Assembly (NCBI GenBank): GCA_031289575.1
Contig: JAITPE010000032.1
Location: 1 to 19,088, forward strand
Length of the DNA: 19,088 nt
DNA from: Spirochaetia bacterium
GTDB taxonomy: Bacteria > Spirochaetota > UBA4802 > UBA5550
Direction: 5' to 3'
Of this stretch, positions 15,630 through 19,088 are shown piece by piece. The notes beneath the pieces are model-generated. The model ran no database searches. It saw only the letters and a program-made list of their open reading frames with translations, and had not been told where the DNA came from. Position 1 is the stretch's first letter. The number at the start of each line of letters is the position of its first letter. The translations under genes and the position numbers were made by a program.

Positions 15630-17496
15630 TTTCCATCATGCGGTTCATTCTTTTCACAAATTCGGCCCCCTGCAGGAGTTCCATTCCCTCTATGAGCATG
15701 GATTGCTCCAAAAGCAGAAAGGCCGTATCGTTTATGAGGCCTTCATCGTTTGAGTTTATGAGCTTTTGAATTATTTCATGCTGGGGGTTTATTTCCAGAA
15801 TGGGTTTAAACGACGCAAGCTCGGCGCGTCCCATTGCCCGCATTATGTGCTGCATTTGTATTGTAGGGTCGGTCTCGTCGGCTACAACACATGCCGGCGA
15901 ATCCGTAAGGCGCGCGCTTGCCTTTACGTTCTTTACCGCGTCTCCCAGTATTGTCTTGAATTTGTTGATGAGAGGTTCAACCTCCTTTTCCCTTTCCTTG
16001 TCGGTTTCGGTTTTGAGGTCTTCCGCGGCATCTATGCGGTTGACCGATTTAAGGTCGAAGTCCTTAAACCGGCCGAGCGCGGTGCCGCATACAAGTTCGT
16101 CTATTTCATCTTCCATTATAAGGACTTCAATATCCTTCTGCTTGTACATTTCAAGGAGCGGACTGTTTTTGAGGTTTTCCTTGAGTGTTCCTGTTATAAA
16201 ATAGATGTACTTTTGGCCGGATTCCATGCGGGTTACGTATTCCTCCATGCTTGTGTAGCCCTCGGCCTTTGATGATCTGAACATCAGCAGGTTTGTAATG
16301 GTATCCTTGTTTTCATAATCCTGATAAAGTCCTTCCTTCAGGGGAACGCGGTATTGCTGGTAAAACTTCTCGTATTTTTCCCTGTTGTTGTTCTTCATGC
16401 TTTCTATTTCGTTCAGGATTTTTTTGACCGACGCCGAGCGGATCTTCTGCATCACCTTGTTGTGCTGCAATATTTCCCTGCTTACGTTGAGGGGAAGGTC
16501 TTCGGAATCAATAATCCCGCGGATAAAGCGGAGATATACCGGCAGCAGATCCTTGCTGTTATCGGTAATAAAAACGCGCTTTACATACAGCTTAACGCCT
16601 GGAACGTAATCGGCGCGGAACATGTCCACGGGAGCGGTTCCCGGAACATAGAAGAGTGTGCTGTACTCGATCGCGCCCTCGGCATGGGTGTGAACCCAAA
16701 ACATAGGGTCATCGTAATCGTGCGATATTGTTTTGTAAAATTCCTTATAGTCCTCGTCCTTGAGCTCGCCTTTTGACCGCTTCCACAGGGCCGAGGCCGC
16801 GTTTATCTGCCGCTCGGCTTGATCGGTATTTACGGTTTTTTCGCCCTCTTCTTCGCTCATTGTTACATCATCATAATGAAGAAAAATAGGAAACATAATA
16901 TGGTCGGAGTATTTTTTGATTACATTCTCTATTGTCCAGCGGCTGGCGTACTCCTGACCCTCTTCGTTGAGGTGGAGAGTTATTGAGGTTCCGGGCGTAT
17001 CCCTATAAGAAGGTTCTATTTCGTACTCTCCCTTGCCGTCGCTCACCCACCGCCATGCCTTATCATCCCCGGCTTTAAGGGATATGACCTCAACAGAATC
17101 GGCCACCATGAACGATGAATAGAAACCCACGCCGAACTGGCCTATGAGATTGGAATCTCTCTTGGCGTCACCCGTAAGGCTTTGGAGAAAATTACGGGTT
17201 CCTGATTTGGCTATTGTTCCGAGATTCTCGGCAAGCTCCTCTTCATTCATGCCTATGCCCGTATCGGCTATGGTGAGGGTAGAACCCTCTCCTTCCTGGA
17301 AAAAAATGTCGATGCGCGGGTTGAAATCGAATTTCTTGAAATTTTCATCGGTCAGCGTGAGATGTTTCAGCTTGTCAAGAGCGTCCGACGCGTTGGAAAT
17401 AAGTTCCCTGATGAAAATTTCCTTGTTGGAATAAAGAGAATGGATGATCAACTGAAGCAGTTGATTTACTTCGGTTTGAAATTGATGTTTAGCCAT
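15619..17496 (-). CDS. htpG: Molecular chaperone HtpG (bacterial Hsp90)
   Basis: HtpG is a dimeric cytosolic ATP-driven chaperone. At 625 residues it has full family length. The N-terminal GHKL ATPase domain shows EIFIRELISNASDALDKL (E31 is the likely catalytic Glu, N35 the Mg ligand), DTGIGM (78-83), GTIAKSGT (93-100) and IGQFGVGFYS (118-127). The middle domain carries YLRFIRGIIDSEDLPLNVSREILQ, key part SEDLPLNVSRE, and the C-terminal dimerisation domain includes ADETDPTIQMQHIMRAMG. The ribosome binding site GAGGGG precedes the ATG. It is divergent from the metalloprotease gene and 238 nt upstream of tuf in the same direction; no CIRCE element is present. Confidence 0.98.
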   Translation of the reverse strand: MAKHQFQTEVNQLLQLIIHSLYSNKEIFIRELISNASDALDKLKHLTLTDENFKKFDFNPRIDIFFQEGEGSTLTIADTGIGMNEEELAENLGTIAKSGTRNFLQSLTGDAKRDSNLIGQFGVGFYSSFMVADSVEVISLKAGDDKAWRWVSDGKGEYEIEPSYRDTPGTSITLHLNEEGQEYASRWTIENVIKKYSDHIMFPIFLHYDDVTMSEEEGEKTVNTDQAERQINAASALWKRSKGELKDEDYKEFYKTISHDYDDPMFWVHTHAEGAIEYSTLFYVPGTAPVDMFRADYVPGVKLYVKRVFITDNSKDLLPVYLRFIRGIIDSEDLPLNVSREILQHNKVMQKIRSASVKKILNEIESMKNNNREKYEKFYQQYRVPLKEGLYQDYENKDTITNLLMFRSSKAEGYTSMEEYVTRMESGQKYIYFITGTLKENLKNSPLLEMYKQKDIEVLIMEDEIDELVCGTALGRFKDFDLKSVNRIDAAEDLKTETDKEREKEVEPLINKFKTILGDAVKNVKASARLTDSPACVVADETDPTIQMQHIMRAMGRAELASFKPILEINPQHEIIQKLINSNDEGLINDTAFLLLEQSMLIEGMELLQGAEFVKRMNRMMERAL

Positions 17497-17521
17497 TGTC
17501 TATGCCCCTCATTTTTTATGA

Positions 17522-17550
17522 TTTATTTTGTACAAGTACTTACTTGACAA
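17522..17550 (-). promoter_or_regulatory. Candidate htpG promoter
   Basis: On the minus strand TTGTCA (17550-17545) is followed after 17 nt by AATAAA (17527-17522). The first matches the -35 consensus in five of six positions, the second the -10 in four of six. It would give a short leader of about 20 nt before the htpG ATG. This is a pattern match only. Confidence 0.3.
17528..17550. promoter_or_regulatory. Imperfect inverted repeat in the htpG/metalloprotease divergent region
   Basis: TTGTACAAGT and ACTTGACAA, separated by ACTT, are inverted repeats with a single-base bulge; the centre also contains the 8-bp palindrome AAGTACTT. The repeat covers the -35 and spacer of the candidate htpG promoter and lies just upstream of the candidate plus-strand promoter, which is where an operator would be placed. 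No known regulator site is recognised. Confidence 0.45.
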
Positions 17551-17552
17551 TT

Positions 17553-17581
17553 TTGTTTCAATATTCTTGGTTTAGTAAAAT
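17553..17581 (+). promoter_or_regulatory. Candidate promoter for the putative metalloprotease gene
   Basis: TTGTTT (17553-17558), a 17-nt spacer and TAAAAT (17576-17581) stand 45 nt before the ATG at 17627. The -10 matches in five of six positions, the -35 only in its TTG. The surroundings are AT-rich. Confidence 0.35.
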
Positions 17582-17626
17582 TTATAACCATAAAAATATT
17601 AAGCGGCAAAAGAGCAAGTAAATTTC

Positions 17627-18640
17627 ATGAAAAAGCGGTTACTTAAAATATATATAGCTGCCGCGGCGCTTCTCTTCGCGGCCGGCGCTTTCTTTTTATT
17701 TGAGTTTAAGGCGTTAAAAGCTGATTCTGATATTTTATGGCATCCGTCAAAGCGCCTTGACAATTACCGGTTTGATCCCGAAACGAGCCTGCAGGCAAGG
17801 GTAAAACCGGCTCCGGAGATGATACTGTCGGCCTGGAAAAATTGGGACAACCGGGATGACTACACTCCATACATGCCCGATTCGGAGGAGATGAATATTA
17901 TCGCCGGCACATTGGCCGAGCTGCCGGCCCTCAATACGCAGGTGTTGGAAAAGCGCCTTATAGCCATATACTTTATCTCAAACTTTGCCGGCGCCGGACT
18001 GACCGACTGGGTTGTGGACAAAGACAACAATATATACATTTACATGATCTTCAACACAGCCGCGCTTAAAATGGGGATGAGCGAGTTCTTGACCTGGAAA
18101 GAAAAAAGCTGTTTTATAAATGATGATCCCTCCCTTGACATCCGTGTAGACGTCAATTCGAAGCGGCGCGGCCTTTTGTATATTATGCTGCACGAGTCGT
18201 GCCACGCTGTAGATTATATCTTTAACATAACTCCTTTTGTGGAGCCCGGCATGAAACGCTTCGGGAAAATTCTTGATGATACTGATTTTACCCGCGGAAT
18301 ATGGCGCTCTTATAATAAGAGCGCCATTGACTACAAATTCAGGGAAAATGTAATTTTTTACCAAACTCCGCGCATAAAGATTTCCCGGGCACAGGATGTG
18401 TACAGCGATATGGACGGCAGCCCGTTCATATCGCTCTACGGCAGCCTTAACTGGGCAGAGGACCTAAGCGAGTTTTTGACATTCTATCACCTTACGGAAA
18501 AGATGGGATTCAGTTACAGGATAGGAGTTTACCGCAACGGCAAGAGTTTGTACTCGTTTGAGCCCGCGAAGAGCGAAGCGAGACGCGGGCGTTTCGGCAG
18601 CATGGATACATTCTACCGGCCGCGCTCGGACTTTAAATAG
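17627..18640 (+). CDS. Putative secreted or membrane-anchored zinc metallopeptidase (HExxH), family unknown
   Basis: I do not recognise the family. The 337-residue product starts MKKRLLKIYIAAAALLFAAG, a positively charged N terminus followed by a hydrophobic stretch to about residue 26: a signal peptide or anchor, with no lipobox cysteine. At 185-197 it reads YIMLHESCHAVDY, an HExxH zinc motif (H189, E190, H193). Downstream NWAEDLSEFLTFY (275-287) offers E278 or E282 as the third ligand, as in gluzincins whose second motif is of the E-D-x-x-E-x-F type. By inference it is an extracytoplasmic zinc peptidase. It is divergent from htpG, and its 3' end overlaps the membrane protein gene by 28 nt. 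The ribosome binding site is weak. A GC palindrome interrupts the C-terminal coding region (18562-18590). Confidence 0.7.
   Translation: MKKRLLKIYIAAAALLFAAGAFFLFEFKALKADSDILWHPSKRLDNYRFDPETSLQARVKPAPEMILSAWKNWDNRDDYTPYMPDSEEMNIIAGTLAELPALNTQVLEKRLIAIYFISNFAGAGLTDWVVDKDNNIYIYMIFNTAALKMGMSEFLTWKEKSCFINDDPSLDIRVDVNSKRRGLLYIMLHESCHAVDYIFNITPFVEPGMKRFGKILDDTDFTRGIWRSYNKSAIDYKFRENVIFYQTPRIKISRAQDVYSDMDGSPFISLYGSLNWAEDLSEFLTFYHLTEKMGFSYRIGVYRNGKSLYSFEPAKSEARRGRFGSMDTFYRPRSDFK
18562..18590 (+). repeat. GC-rich palindrome inside coding sequence
   Basis: Perfect 7-bp arms gcccgcg (18562-18568) and cgcgggc (18584-18590) flank a 15-nt loop rich in GCGAAGCGAG-like sequence. It encodes roughly PAKSEARRGR near the C terminus of the putative metallopeptidase. 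The composition (GC-rich, GAGCGAAGCGAG) differs from its surroundings and resembles small palindromic extragenic elements. Only one copy is seen in this window. Confidence 0.5.
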
Positions 18641-19065
18641 CTGAGAAGAGAAAAGACGACAAAGAGCAGCGGAACAAGCATGTTGAGGTAATGCCAAAAT
18701 ACAAGCTCATACGGGGCCTTTGAGACAGAATGGCTTGCCTGAAGGTATATAACCCATATAAAGTAGGCCGTTGACGGAACAACGCGCAGAATAAGCGCGA
18801 ATACCGGCGGTATAAAAAAGCTGACCGCTATAAGAAAGACAATTCCTATGAGGTTCTCGGCCAAGGGATTGTTTATGTAAAACCATGTTTCAAAGTTATA
18901 GTAGCGCGCCGTTGGCTTTATAACAGCAAAAAACGCCGGAATTATGGTAAGCACCAGCAGTTTGTTGAAGAATCCCAACTGCAAAAAATAGGCAAATAAA
19001 AATTCCGCGGCTCTTCTAATAAGGGAGAATATCCAAGCTATGATGTCTTTTATAAATTCTATCAT
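18613..19065 (-). CDS. Small multi-spanning membrane protein, function unknown
   Basis: I do not recognise it. The 150-residue product is strongly hydrophobic, with probable membrane segments at about 22-50, 70-95, 97-110 and 121-143, and a short basic C terminus (SYLKSERGR). An in-frame TGA 12 nt upstream of the ATG at 19065 fixes this as the earliest start. The ribosome binding site is not obvious. It converges on the putative metallopeptidase gene and overlaps its last 28 nt; no terminator is seen between them. The hydrophobic pattern over the whole length supports a real gene. Confidence 0.6.
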   Translation of the reverse strand: MIEFIKDIIAWIFSLIRRAAEFLFAYFLQLGFFNKLLVLTIIPAFFAVIKPTARYYNFETWFYINNPLAENLIGIVFLIAVSFFIPPVFALILRVVPSTAYFIWVIYLQASHSVSKAPYELVFWHYLNMLVPLLFVVFSLLSYLKSERGR

Positions 19066-19067
19066 GG

Positions 19068-19082
19068 CCGGATATCATCCGG
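19068..19082. promoter_or_regulatory. Short palindrome upstream of the membrane protein gene
   Basis: CCGGAT-atc-ATCCGG is a perfect 6-bp inverted repeat just 2 nt upstream of the ATG at 19065, at the window edge. It could be an operator, or fold over the translation start, but could also be chance. Confidence 0.3.
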
Positions 19083-19088
19083 ATGGGG

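Noticed and set aside
15766..16776. Long plus-strand open frames opposite htpG
   Set aside because: They are antisense to a complete, well-conserved Hsp90 gene, and I saw no protein motif or ribosome binding site to support them.
17497..17626. CIRCE heat-shock operator upstream of htpG
   Set aside because: The consensus TTAGCACTC-N9-GAGTGCTAA is not present; the inverted repeat found there is unrelated.
17978..18364. Minus-strand open frame opposite the metallopeptidase gene
   Set aside because: It lies wholly within a frame that carries a signal segment and zinc motif, and the antisense product has no recognisable features.
1..19088. CRISPR arrays, tRNA or rRNA genes, insertion sequences, phage genes
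   Set aside because: I found no spaced direct repeats, no tRNA-like cloverleaf, no rRNA core sequence and no transposase or integrase motif on either strand.

Overview
The window is almost entirely one large bacterial translation and transcription gene cluster on the minus strand, running from about 15380 down to 289. It encodes EF-Tu followed by the fused S10, spc and alpha ribosomal-protein operons: tuf, rpsJ, rplC, rplD, rplW, rplB, rpsS, rplV, rpsC, rplP, rpmC, rpsQ, rplN, rplX, rplE, rpsN, rpsH, rplF, rplR, rpsE, rpmD, rplO, secY, infA, rpmJ, rpsM, rpsK, rpsD, rpoA, rplQ. The genes are nearly contiguous, with gaps from -11 to about 105 nt. The cluster ends in a bidirectional intrinsic terminator at about 225-258, which it shares with the 3' end of an unidentified plus-strand gene (2-193).

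The host is a bacterium of moderate GC. EF-Tu (GHIDHGKT, then a [13 protein letters not shown] block) resembles my recollection of Leptospira/Brachyspira-type spirochaete sequences, and tuf directly before rpsJ is an arrangement known in spirochaetes. I treat Spirochaetota or a relative as a tentative placement. S4, S14, L24 and L36 all carry complete zinc ligand sets. The usual spc-operon passengers adk and map are missing between secY and infA, and rpsL-rpsG-fusA are not upstream of tuf.

Upstream of tuf lies a 238-nt non-coding stretch (15381-15618), then htpG (Hsp90 chaperone) on the minus strand. A 130-nt divergent intergenic region with an imperfect inverted repeat separates htpG from a plus-strand gene for a signal-peptide- or anchor-bearing protein with an HExxH zinc-protease motif (17627-18640). 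That gene converges on, and overlaps by 28 nt, a small multi-spanning membrane protein gene of unknown function on the minus strand (18613-19065).

I found no convincing new multi-gene system. Most worth a second look are a 17-bp RNA hairpin without a U-tract between tuf and rpsJ, whose wobble pair favours the minus-strand transcript; an RNA polymerase alpha C-terminal domain whose usual G-K-K-S DNA-contact loop reads S-E-A-V; a 12-bp tandem repeat in the alpha interdomain linker; the uncharacterised putative metalloprotease; and a GC-rich palindrome inside that gene's C-terminal coding region.
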